Source: JAAYBR01 sp033813475
GTDB taxonomy: Bacteria > Hydrogenedentota > Hydrogenedentia > Hydrogenedentales > CAITNO01
DNA length: 18,615 nt
Direction: 5' to 3'
NCBI GenBank assembly: GCA_033813475.1
Contig: JAPXRP010000077.1
Coordinates: forward strand, 1-18,615
Part shown: in pieces, positions 6,942 through 13,956 of the stretch
How positions within the stretch are numbered: the first letter of the stretch is position 1
Layout: each line of letters opens with the position of its first letter
Position numbers and translations under genes: made by a program
Notes under the pieces: generated by a model
What the model was told of the DNA's origin: nothing
Database searches by the model: none
The model's input: the letters and a program-made list of their open reading frames with translations, nothing else

Positions 6942-9005
6942 ATGACGACCCACCCCCTCCTTCGTTTTCCGCAAATGATTTTCGGCGTGGCCGCGATGGT
7001 AATGGCTGTGTCCGCCGTCGTCCGTGCGGAAGCGCCCGTCGAGGAGCCGGGGCTTTCCGGGACGATCAAGGAGGCCGTGGGCCGGGTGAAGCCCGCGCTG
7101 GTGCGCATCCATGTGGTGGACACCTACTACCGGGACGGCAGGGAGCTGAAAAACGAGTCCTCGGGCAGCGGCGCCATCATCCGCGAGGACGGCTACATCA
7201 TCACCAACCACCATGTGGCCGGGCACGCCAAGCATCTCAAGTGCACCTTTGCGGACAAGACGGAGATGGAGGCCGAACTGGTCGGCACGGACCCGATGAC
7301 CGACATTGCGGTGATTAAGCTCAAGGGCTCGGAGGACCGGAAGTTTCCCGTGGTTCCCTTCGGCGACTCGTCGCTCATGCGGATGGGCGACCATGTGCTC
7401 GCCATGGGCAGCCCGCTCTCCCTCTCGCAGTCCGTGACGCTGGGCATAGTGAGCAACAGCGAGGTGATCATGCCCGCGTGGATGGACGGCGGCCTTTCCC
7501 AGGACGGGGAGAACGTCGGCGCGCTGGTGCGGTGGATCGGCCACGACGCGGACATCTTTCCCGGAAACAGCGGCGGCCCCCTGGTCAACCTCCAGGGCGA
7601 GGTGATCGGCATCAACGAGATCAAGATGGGGCTGGGCGGCGCGATTCCCGGCAACCTGGCGCGCGAGGTGGCCGAGGCGCTGATTGCGACGGGGAGCGTC
7701 GCGCGGGCGTGGCTGGGTCTGGAGCTGCAGCCGCGCCTCAAGTCGGACGCGCGCGGGACCGGCGCCCTGGTCGCCACGGTGGTGAGGGACTCGCCGGCCG
7801 AGGCGGCGGGATTTCAGCCGGGCGACCGCCTGATCTCCCTGGCGGGCACGCCGGTGGATGTGCGGTTTCCCGAGCAGCTTCCCGATTTCAACCGCCTGGC
7901 CGCCGGCCTGGCGGTGGGCGCCCCGGTGGCCGCAGTGGTCGAACGCGCGGACGCCCCCGTTGAATTGTCGGTAACCCCCGTTCTGCGGGAGCCCTACGAG
8001 CCGAAGCAGTTCGAGCAGACGCAGTGGGGAATCACGGTCCGGGACATCTCATTCATGAAGGCCCGGGAGATGAAGCGGAAGGACTCCGACGGCGTGCTGG
8101 TGACGTCCGTGCGGCCGGGCGGCCCCTCCTCCGAGGCGAAGCCCCCCATGGAATGGGAGGATGTGCTGGTGTCGGTCGGGGGCACGCCGGTGAAGAGTGT
8201 CAAGGAGTTCATGGAGGCCACGGAGGCCCTCACGAAGGACCAGACAGCCCCGATTCCCGTGCTGGCCGAGTTTGACCGGAAGACCGAGCGGCTGGTGACG
8301 GTGGTGAGGGTGGGGGTGCGCGAGCTGATGGATCCCGGCCGGGAGGCCCAGAAGGCGTGGCTCCCCGTGGAGACCCAGGTGCTGACCAAGGACATTGCCG
8401 AGTCCCTCGGCGTGGCCGGCCGCAAGGGCTTCCGTGTGACCTTCGTGTATCCCGAGGCCGGGGACACCCTGCGTCCGGGAGACCTGATCTTCTCCGTGGA
8501 CGGGCAGGCCCTGACAGCATCGAACCCCGAGGACAGCTCGGAGTTGGAGACGCTGATCCGGCAGTATTCCATCGGGGGCTCGGCGGAGCTGGAAATCTAC
8601 CGGGACGGCGGCGAGATGAAGGTTTCCGCCCTGCTGGCCCGGTCGCCCAAGACGTCGAAGGAGATGAAGCGCTACACCAACGAGGTGTTTGAGTTCACCG
8701 TGCGCGACATCACGCTGCGCGACCGCACCACGGAGCGCTGGGCGGAAACGCAGGAGGGCGTGCTGGTGGAGCAGGTGCAGCCCGGGGGCTGGGCGGCCCT
8801 GGGCACGCTCCAGCCGGGCGACCTGATTGTGGAGATGAACGGCGCGCCCTCGAAGGACGTGGACACGGCGAAGGAAATCATGAAGGGCGTGGAGGAGCAG
8901 GCCCAGCGGACGCTGGTCTTCAAGGTGGTGCGCGGCATCCGCACCCTGTTCCTGGAGATGGAGCCCCGGTGGGACAAAGCCCCCGAGAAGAAGGCGGGGG
9001 AATAG
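6942..9005 (+). CDS. HtrA/DegP-like periplasmic serine protease with four PDZ-like units
   Basis: The protein has 687 residues with a cleavable signal peptide (about 1-29). The trypsin-like domain carries the full triad: His91 in TNHHV, Asp121 in TDIAVIKL, and Ser210 in GNSGGP. The C-terminal part holds about four PDZ-like units near 255-348, 360-460, 475-568 and 583-675. Units 2 and 4 share a TVRDI start, a GVLV...PGG core and a later G.P.K.V element. Units 1 and 3 share a PGDRLI/PGDLIF core, suggesting a PDZ pair that was duplicated. Canonical DegP has two PDZ domains and about 450-480 residues, so this is a long form. It probably degrades or chaperones misfolded envelope proteins. The pteridine-reductase-like SDR begins 2 bp after its stop, placing it first in an otherwise biosynthetic operon. 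It has the sequence of an active protease; regulation by the upstream ECF pair is possible but not shown. Confidence 0.93.
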   Translation: MTTHPLLRFPQMIFGVAAMVMAVSAVVRAEAPVEEPGLSGTIKEAVGRVKPALVRIHVVDTYYRDGRELKNESSGSGAIIREDGYIITNHHVAGHAKHLKCTFADKTEMEAELVGTDPMTDIAVIKLKGSEDRKFPVVPFGDSSLMRMGDHVLAMGSPLSLSQSVTLGIVSNSEVIMPAWMDGGLSQDGENVGALVRWIGHDADIFPGNSGGPLVNLQGEVIGINEIKMGLGGAIPGNLAREVAEALIATGSVARAWLGLELQPRLKSDARGTGALVATVVRDSPAEAAGFQPGDRLISLAGTPVDVRFPEQLPDFNRLAAGLAVGAPVAAVVERADAPVELSVTPVLREPYEPKQFEQTQWGITVRDISFMKAREMKRKDSDGVLVTSVRPGGPSSEAKPPMEWEDVLVSVGGTPVKSVKEFMEATEALTKDQTAPIPVLAEFDRKTERLVTVVRVGVRELMDPGREAQKAWLPVETQVLTKDIAESLGVAGRKGFRVTFVYPEAGDTLRPGDLIFSVDGQALTASNPEDSSELETLIRQYSIGGSAELEIYRDGGEMKVSALLARSPKTSKEMKRYTNEVFEFTVRDITLRDRTTERWAETQEGVLVEQVQPGGWAALGTLQPGDLIVEMNGAPSKDVDTAKEIMKGVEEQAQRTLVFKVVRGIRTLFLEMEPRWDKAPEKKAGE

Positions 9006-9007
9006 GC

Positions 9008-9757
9008 GTGGGCCCGGCGCGGACATTGGAGGGACGCAGGGCGCTGGTGACCGGGGCGGGCCGCCGGCTTGGCCGGGACATTGCCCGCGCGCTCGCCGCG
9101 GAGGGGGCCTCGCTGGTCCTTCATTGCCGCAATTCGGAGACCGAGACCCGCGAACTTGCGGCGGAGCTGGGGGCCGGCGGCGTGGCGGTGGCCGTCCTTA
9201 GGGCCGACCTCTCGGACCCCGTGCAGGGGGCGGCGCTGGTGGACCGGGCGGCCGGCGAGGCAGGCCCGCTGGACATTCTGGTCAACAGCGCCTCCGTTTT
9301 CGAGGAGGAGACGCTCGAAGAGATGAGCGCCGCGTCCGTCCACCGGAACGTGGACATCAACGCCCTCGCCCCCTTCCACGCGGCGCGCGCCTTCGCGCGG
9401 CAGGGGCGCGCCGGGGTGGTCGTCAACCTGCTGGACACGATGATCCGGGACTACGACCGGAAGCACCTGCCCTACCACCTCTCCAAGCGGATGCTTTTCA
9501 CCCTGACGCGCGCCATGGCGGTGGAGTACGCGCCGCTGGTGCGCGTGAACGCGGTGGCGCCGGGGCTGGTGCTTCCCCCGGAGGGGCAGGACGAGTCTTA
9601 CCTGCGCGCGCTCGCGCACACCAACCCGCTGAACGCGCACGGGTCGGGCGGGGACGTCGCGCGCGCGGTGCTGTTTCTTGCGGCCAGCCCCTTCGTCACG
9701 GGGCAGGTCATTTATGTGGACGGCGGAAGACACCTGCGGGGGGCAATGTATGGCTGA
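9008..9757 (+). CDS. SDR oxidoreductase, probable pteridine (dihydropterin/dihydrofolate) reductase
   Basis: This 249-residue Rossmann short-chain reductase has the TGAGRRLG cofactor loop (15-22), matching the TGx3RxG signature of pteridine reductases. Its active site is Asp143, Tyr156 and Lys160, with Asp where most SDRs have Ser. The spacing (13, then 4) is the PTR1/FolM arrangement. NSAS (93-96) and a late TGQ..YVDGG (231-240) complete the fold. I place the start at GTG 9008, 2 bp after the protease stop, with GGGGGA just upstream; the in-frame ATG at 8969 would lie inside the protease gene. Its location directly before folB, folK and folE supports reduction of dihydropterins or dihydrofolate with NADPH. 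A role as a DHFR substitute or in tetrahydromonapterin synthesis is inference. Confidence 0.85.
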   Translation: MGPARTLEGRRALVTGAGRRLGRDIARALAAEGASLVLHCRNSETETRELAAELGAGGVAVAVLRADLSDPVQGAALVDRAAGEAGPLDILVNSASVFEEETLEEMSAASVHRNVDINALAPFHAARAFARQGRAGVVVNLLDTMIRDYDRKHLPYHLSKRMLFTLTRAMAVEYAPLVRVNAVAPGLVLPPEGQDESYLRALAHTNPLNAHGSGGDVARAVLFLAASPFVTGQVIYVDGGRHLRGAMYG

Positions 9758-10133
9758 GCGGCGGCTGGACAAAATACACATCCGCGACCTTCAGGTGCGG
9801 TGCATTGTGGGCATCTTTCCCGAGGAGCGCGTGGCGCGGCAGGATGTGATTTTCAACATCACGCTGCACGCGGATTACCGGGCGGCCTGCGCCTCCGACG
9901 ACATCCGGGACACGGTGGACTACAAGCAGGTCAAGAAACGCGTGGTCGCCATGGCGGAGGAGTCGGAGTTTCTGCTGGTCGAGCGTCTCGCCGAGGAGGC
10001 GGCGCGCCTCTGTCTGGAGGACCCCCGGGTGGAGCGCGCCGAGGTGACGGTGGACAAGCCGGGCGCCCTGCGGTTCGCGCGCAGCGTCGCGGTGGAGGTT
10101 TGCCGCACCCGGGCGGACCTGGACCGGGCTTGA
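9750..10133 (+). CDS. folB: Dihydroneopterin aldolase
   Basis: FolB cleaves 7,8-dihydroneopterin to 6-hydroxymethyl-7,8-dihydropterin and glycolaldehyde. The 127-residue length is typical. IRDLQVRCIVGIFPEER (11-27) is the conserved N-terminal strand with substrate-binding Glu26. The general-acid/base lysine is Lys103 in VDKPGALRFA. The ATG at 9750 overlaps the end of the SDR gene by 8 bp, and a G-run serves as Shine-Dalgarno. An upstream in-frame extension inside the SDR gene is rejected because homologous sequence begins only after 9750. FolK follows after 1 bp. Confidence 0.95.
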   Translation: MAERRLDKIHIRDLQVRCIVGIFPEERVARQDVIFNITLHADYRAACASDDIRDTVDYKQVKKRVVAMAEESEFLLVERLAEEAARLCLEDPRVERAEVTVDKPGALRFARSVAVEVCRTRADLDRA

Positions 10134-10134
10134 C

Positions 10135-10650
10135 ATGGAGCGCTGCCTCATCGGGGTGGGCGCGAATCTCGACCCCGAGGAGAACATCGCGGAGGGCCTG
10201 CTTCTGCTGGGACGCCGGGTCCGCGTTCTCGCGGTCTCCCCTTTCTACATCACCGCGCCCATCCGGCGGCCGGAGCAGCCGGACTATTTGAACGGCGTCG
10301 TCGTGGTGGAGCACGGGGGCGGCCCCGCGGCGCTGCGGGATGAAATCCTGCGGCCGGTGGAGGCGGCCCGGGGGCGCGTGCGCACTGCGGACGCCTACGC
10401 CGCCCGCACGCTCGACCTCGATGTGCTATTGTATGGAGACCGGACGGGCCGGGAGACCGGCATGGTTTTGCCGGACCCCCACCTGTGGGAGCGCCCCTTT
10501 CTGGCCGCCGCCGCGCTGGCAGTGCTTCCCGGACTGGCTGTCCCCGGAAAGGGCCGCCCGCTCAGGAATCTGGCCGACCCCGCCGCCGTTGCGTTGTGCC
10601 GCAGGGCGGACGCGTTTTCCGAACGACTCAGGGAGATGTTCCAACAATGA
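10135..10650 (+). CDS. folK: 2-amino-4-hydroxy-6-hydroxymethyldihydropteridine pyrophosphokinase (HPPK)
   Basis: HPPK transfers pyrophosphate from ATP to the FolB product, giving the substrate for dihydropteroate synthase. The 171-residue length is standard. Family features in order are GANLDPEENI (9-18), SPFYITAPI (35-43), QPDYLNGVVVVE (48-59), RTLDLDVLLYG (91-101) with magnesium-binding Asp94 and Asp96, and LPDPHLWERPF (112-122). The start is 1 bp after folB and the stop overlaps folE as ATGA, so expression is coupled. No DHPS (folP) gene is in the window. Confidence 0.95.
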   Translation: MERCLIGVGANLDPEENIAEGLLLLGRRVRVLAVSPFYITAPIRRPEQPDYLNGVVVVEHGGGPAALRDEILRPVEAARGRVRTADAYAARTLDLDVLLYGDRTGRETGMVLPDPHLWERPFLAAAALAVLPGLAVPGKGRPLRNLADPAAVALCRRADAFSERLREMFQQ

Positions 10651-11216
10651 ATCTTGAACGGGTTTCCCAACTGATGCGGGAGCTGCTGGTGGAGATCGGG
10701 GAGGACCCCGGGCGCGAGGGGCTGCTGAAGACCCCGATGCGCTACGCGAAGGCCCTGGAATTTCTCACCTCGGGCTACGGGCAGCGCATGGAGGATGTGA
10801 TCAACAACGCCATCTTCCAGGCGGAGTCCAACAACATGATCATCTCGCGGGACATCGAGCTGTACAGCCTCTGCGAGCACCACATGCTGCCCTTCTTCGG
10901 GCGGGCCCACGTCGGGTACATCGCCCGCAAGAAGGTGATCGGCCTGAGCAAGATCGCCCGGATCGTGGACTTCTACGCCCGCCGCCTCCAGATTCAGGAG
11001 CGGCTGACGGCCCAGATCGCCCGCGCGGTCATGGACCACACCCAGGCCGAGGGGGTCGGTGTCGTGCTGGAATGCCGCCACCTGTGCTCCATGATGCGCG
11101 GGGTGGAGAAGCAGAACTCCGTCATGACCACCTCCACCGTCCTGGGCAGCTTCCACGACGATGAGATCACGCGGCACGAGTTCATGCAGCTCATCAACCG
11201 CGACGTAAGGTACTGA
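10647..11216 (+). CDS. folE: GTP cyclohydrolase I
   Basis: FolE converts GTP to 7,8-dihydroneopterin triphosphate, the first step of folate and pterin synthesis. The 189-residue length is typical of the FolE type I enzyme. Zinc ligands Cys76 and His79 lie in SLCEHHMLPF and Cys147 in ECRHLCSMMRG. IGLSKIARIVDFYARRLQ (98-115) is the conserved helix and QIQERLT-like sequence follows. The ATG at 10647 overlaps the folK stop (ATGA) and is chosen over an upstream in-frame start within folK. The gene order is SDR-folB-folK-folE, so the committed enzyme comes last. Confidence 0.97.
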   Translation: MNLERVSQLMRELLVEIGEDPGREGLLKTPMRYAKALEFLTSGYGQRMEDVINNAIFQAESNNMIISRDIELYSLCEHHMLPFFGRAHVGYIARKKVIGLSKIARIVDFYARRLQIQERLTAQIARAVMDHTQAEGVGVVLECRHLCSMMRGVEKQNSVMTTSTVLGSFHDDEITRHEFMQLINRDVRY

Positions 11217-12025
11217 TGCGGGGCCGGCCCCTGCTCTGCGCGCTGGCGGTTGCGGCCGCCGCGCTGACCGTCTGGGCGGCGGACCCCAGTCCCCGGCTGA
11301 AGCGCGCCCCGCGCCAGGGGGGTGTTCATGTCATCGCCCACCGGGGGGCGCACGCCGGGATTCCCGAGAACACCCTCCCGGCCTATGAGAAGGCCGTCGA
11401 GCTGGGCGCGGATTTCGTGGAGGTGGACCTGCGGACCACGAAGGACGGCCGCATCGTCAGCGTGCACAACGACACGGTGGACGCCTACACAAAGGACGCC
11501 AGGGGAAAGGTGGCCGACTTCACGCTGGCGGAGCTGAAGGCCCTGGACATCGGAAGCCGCGTCGGCCCGGAGTGGGCGGAGACCCGCATCCCCACGTTCG
11601 AGGAGATTCTGGAAGTCTGCCGGGGGCGCATCGGCATTTATGTGGACCTCAAGGCCGCGGACCCCGCCGTGGTGGCCGGCATGCTCAGGAAGGAGGGCAT
11701 GGCGGAGGACGCCGTCTGGTATGCCGGGGCCGGGCAGCTCCGCAAGCTCCGGGACGCCTGTGCGGAGTGCCTGCCCATGCCCGACCCGGGGGACGAGAAG
11801 AACCTGCCGCGGCTCCTGTCCCTCCTCTCCCCTTCCGTGGTCGCCTCCTCCTGCGACAACCTCACTCCGGGACTGGTCGAGCAGACCCATAAGGCGGGCG
11901 CGCTGCTGTTCGTGGACGACGGCGGCCCGGAGACCTGGGAGAAGATGCTCCTCATGGGGGTGGACGGCATCCAGACCGACGAGGTGCAGGATCTGGTGGC
12001 GCTGCTCCGGCAGCGCGGCAGGTAA
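11216..12025 (+). CDS. Glycerophosphodiester phosphodiesterase family protein (exported)
   Basis: The 269-residue protein starts with a signal-like segment (1-21, ending VWAA). The GDPD barrel signature follows: AHRGA (41-45) with His42 and Arg43, PENTLPAY (50-57) with Glu51, and GADFVEVDLRTTKDG (64-78) with Glu69 and Asp71. The second catalytic histidine is His84 in VHNDT, where many members have HD directly. The usual glutamate of the IEIK strand is Asp144 (YVDLK). It would hydrolyse glycerophosphodiesters to glycerol-3-phosphate and an alcohol, outside the cytoplasm. Its ATG shares one base with the folE stop (TGATG), so it is last in the operon despite an unrelated function. The bidirectional terminator follows within a few bases. 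Confidence 0.88.
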   Translation: MRGRPLLCALAVAAAALTVWAADPSPRLKRAPRQGGVHVIAHRGAHAGIPENTLPAYEKAVELGADFVEVDLRTTKDGRIVSVHNDTVDAYTKDARGKVADFTLAELKALDIGSRVGPEWAETRIPTFEEILEVCRGRIGIYVDLKAADPAVVAGMLRKEGMAEDAVWYAGAGQLRKLRDACAECLPMPDPGDEKNLPRLLSLLSPSVVASSCDNLTPGLVEQTHKAGALLFVDDGGPETWEKMLLMGVDGIQTDEVQDLVALLRQRGR

Positions 12026-12027
12026 CC

Positions 12028-12085
12028 CCGCGAAAACTACAGCGCCGCAGCGGCCCGTTCGGTTCGTTGCGGCGCTTTTTCGCGG
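12028..12085. terminator. Bidirectional intrinsic terminator between convergent operons
   Basis: CCGCGAAAA (12028-12036) pairs with TTTTCGCGG (12077-12085), and AGCGCCGCA (12041-12049) pairs with TGCGGCGCT (12068-12076), with further GU-containing pairs inside. A T-run (12076-12080) follows the GC stem on the + strand, and a GTAGTTTTC tract follows it on the - strand. It serves both the GDPD and the epimerase transcripts. Confidence 0.9.
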
Positions 12086-12094
12086 CCCGGCCCC

Positions 12095-13375
12095 TCAGGC
12101 GTCGAGCACCGAGAGAATCTTGTTGAGGCGGCGCTCCGTCTGGATGGCCGAGCGGACGGTGTGGTAGTTGATCTTCCAGGCATGGGCCATGTGGGTCCAG
12201 AGGAGCGTGTTGTTCTCGTCGAACAGGGGCCACCACTCGCCCACCGGGTGGTTGATCATCACGTCCATCACGAAGCGGTGGAGGTTGTGGTAGGCCTTCC
12301 AGTACTTCTCCTCGCCGAAAATCAGGTAGGCGTCCGCGAAGCCGATGAGGCATTCCGCCTGCTGCCAGAATTCCTTGTTGCGCTCGCGGGCGGGGCCGTG
12401 GTTCGGCCCCTCGCAGAAGACGCCGCCCCTCTCCCAGTCAATCCCCCACTGGACGCAGTGGTCAAACAGCTTCCGCATCTTCCCGCGGTACTCTTCCAGG
12501 TCGAGTCCCAGGATGTCTATGGCGTGCTTGAGCAGCCAGGCAAACTCCACGTTGTGCCCGAAGCTGGTGTTGTCCAGGGGCCGCCCCTCGTCGTCCTCCA
12601 CATCGCGGTCGGCGCCCCACACGTTCCGGAACAGGATGGCCCGCAGGGGCGTCCAGTCAAAGGCGAACTGCGCGATGCCCGTTCCGTGCTCCGGGTGGAT
12701 GATCCGGTTGAAAAGCAGGTTGATCACCCGCTGGGTTTCCCGCCTGTGCGTGTGGTCGCCCGTGGCCTCGTAGAGATTGGTGAAGGCCTCCATGAGGTGC
12801 ATGTGCACGTCGTAGCCCTTGCGGTCCCCGCCATAGGCCCCGGGCCGCTTGGGGCTCCAGTCCTCCTCGAAGAACTCGCCGAAGCCGCCCCACTCCACGT
12901 CGGCGGCCTTGACCTTGACGGCCTCGTAGGACTTCAGCGCCATTTCCATTCCGCGCGGGTCGCCGGAGGCCATGGCGTACTCGCTCATGGAGTAGACGCC
13001 GAAGGACTGGCCGTACATGATTTTGCTCTTGTCAATGGGCGTGCCGTCCCGCTGGGAGGTCCAGTACCAGCCGCCGAACTTCTCGTCCCAGAAGTGCTTC
13101 AGGACGAAGTCCACGCCCTGCGCGGCCATTTCCAGGAAGGCCCCGTCGGGGTCCAGGTTGGCGCGGTAGATGGAGGAGTAGGTGAAGATCATCCGCAGCT
13201 GGCAGATGAGGGTCTTCACGTCCTCCCCCGTCGCGTTCCCGTCCTGGTCGAAATAGGTGAGGTAGCCGCCGTGCTCCCGGTCCACCCCCCGGGCCTTCCA
13301 GAACGGAAGCAGCTCGTTGAGCAGATGATGGCGCATTTCGTCCCGCGCCTGCCGGCATTCTTCCCTGATGCTCAT
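12095..13375 (-). CDS. AGE-family sugar 2-epimerase (cellobiose/mannobiose 2-epimerase-like)
   Basis: The 426-residue (alpha/alpha)6-barrel protein belongs to the N-acylglucosamine/cellobiose 2-epimerase family, at its usual length. Diagnostic pieces are VHMHLMEAFTNLYEATGD (190-207), FGHNVEFAWLLKH (272-284) with catalytic-type His274, GEWWPLFDEN (379-388), and HAWKINYHTVRSA (398-410) with His405. The HMHL.EA and FGHN.E..WLL elements resemble cellobiose 2-epimerases more than renin-binding-protein types. The start overlaps the upstream membrane-protein stop (ATGA), and GGAGGAA sits 5 nt before it. No signal peptide is seen, so it acts in the cytoplasm on a free sugar, perhaps epimerising mannose- or glucose-type units at C2. 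The substrate is not determinable. Being last in an exosortase operon is unusual. Confidence 0.92.
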   Translation of the reverse strand: MSIREECRQARDEMRHHLLNELLPFWKARGVDREHGGYLTYFDQDGNATGEDVKTLICQLRMIFTYSSIYRANLDPDGAFLEMAAQGVDFVLKHFWDEKFGGWYWTSQRDGTPIDKSKIMYGQSFGVYSMSEYAMASGDPRGMEMALKSYEAVKVKAADVEWGGFGEFFEEDWSPKRPGAYGGDRKGYDVHMHLMEAFTNLYEATGDHTHRRETQRVINLLFNRIIHPEHGTGIAQFAFDWTPLRAILFRNVWGADRDVEDDEGRPLDNTSFGHNVEFAWLLKHAIDILGLDLEEYRGKMRKLFDHCVQWGIDWERGGVFCEGPNHGPARERNKEFWQQAECLIGFADAYLIFGEEKYWKAYHNLHRFVMDVMINHPVGEWWPLFDENNTLLWTHMAHAWKINYHTVRSAIQTERRLNKILSVLDA

Positions 13376-13956
13376 GGTGTTTCCTCCAGTGTTTCAGAAG
13401 CGGTCTCTGTTCCCTTTTCCGCCGCCGGGGCGTTTCCCGGAAGAAGCCTGTCCCAGTAGGCGAAGACAATCCAAAGCAGGAACGGCATGGTCAGAAAGAA
13501 CTGGACCACCGCCGTGGGAATCTCGCTGGCCCGCATGAGGGCCTCCTGGTAGCGCATGGCGACGACGATGAAGGAGAGGTGGAACAGGAACAGGATCAGG
13601 AATCCGCAGACCAGGCCGCGTATCCGCCGGCGCATTGCCAGGCCGCCGGTGGCGAGCACCAGCGCGAAATACGGCGGGATGTTCGTGGCGAGCAGGCCGA
13701 TGTGCATGATGCGCCGCTGCCCGGTGGAGAGGTTGAACACCAGGTCCGTGCCCGTGTTCAGCACCTCCTTGGGGACGATGGCGCCGGATTCCACGGGGAC
13801 GCCCATGACGTGCTTGAGGAGCCCGCCCGAGAGCTGCAGGAGGATCCAGCCGTAGGCGGGGAGCATCCACCACCACAGCGCGACGAGCAGCGTCACGAGG
13901 ACGACGAACTTGGCGCAGAACCAGAGGGGTTTCTGCCGGGGCTTCGCCGGTTTCAT
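13372..13956 (-). CDS. Exosortase-associated four-helix membrane protein (putative pseudo-exosortase)
   Basis: The 194-residue protein has four hydrophobic segments (about 13-32, 92-108, 113-134, 146-168) and a polar C-terminal tail. It does not match an enzyme I recognise. Its plan parallels the neighbouring exosortase: an N-terminal helix, an extracytoplasmic LLKHVMGVPVESGAI stretch (46-60) like the region before an exosortase catalytic site, then NIPPYFALVLATGGLAMRRR and a next helix. The Cys, NxxR and terminal His of an active exosortase are absent. Exosortase H systems are known to have an associated small membrane protein, so this is probably that partner. The ATGA overlap with the exosortase and AAGGAAG Shine-Dalgarno support the ATG at 13956. 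A long upstream extension in the same frame is a shadow of the exosortase gene. Confidence 0.75.
   Translation of the reverse strand: MKPAKPRQKPLWFCAKFVVLVTLLVALWWWMLPAYGWILLQLSGGLLKHVMGVPVESGAIVPKEVLNTGTDLVFNLSTGQRRIMHIGLLATNIPPYFALVLATGGLAMRRRIRGLVCGFLILFLFHLSFIVVAMRYQEALMRASEIPTAVVQFFLTMPFLLWIVFAYWDRLLPGNAPAAEKGTETASETLEETP

Noticed and set aside
6664..6945. 93-codon open frame in the non-coding region
   Set aside because: It crosses the 45-bp repeat and the promoter, with no Shine-Dalgarno and no family likeness.
12161..13459. 432-codon + strand open frame over the epimerase
   Set aside because: It is the complement of a clear AGE epimerase and has no recognisable domain.
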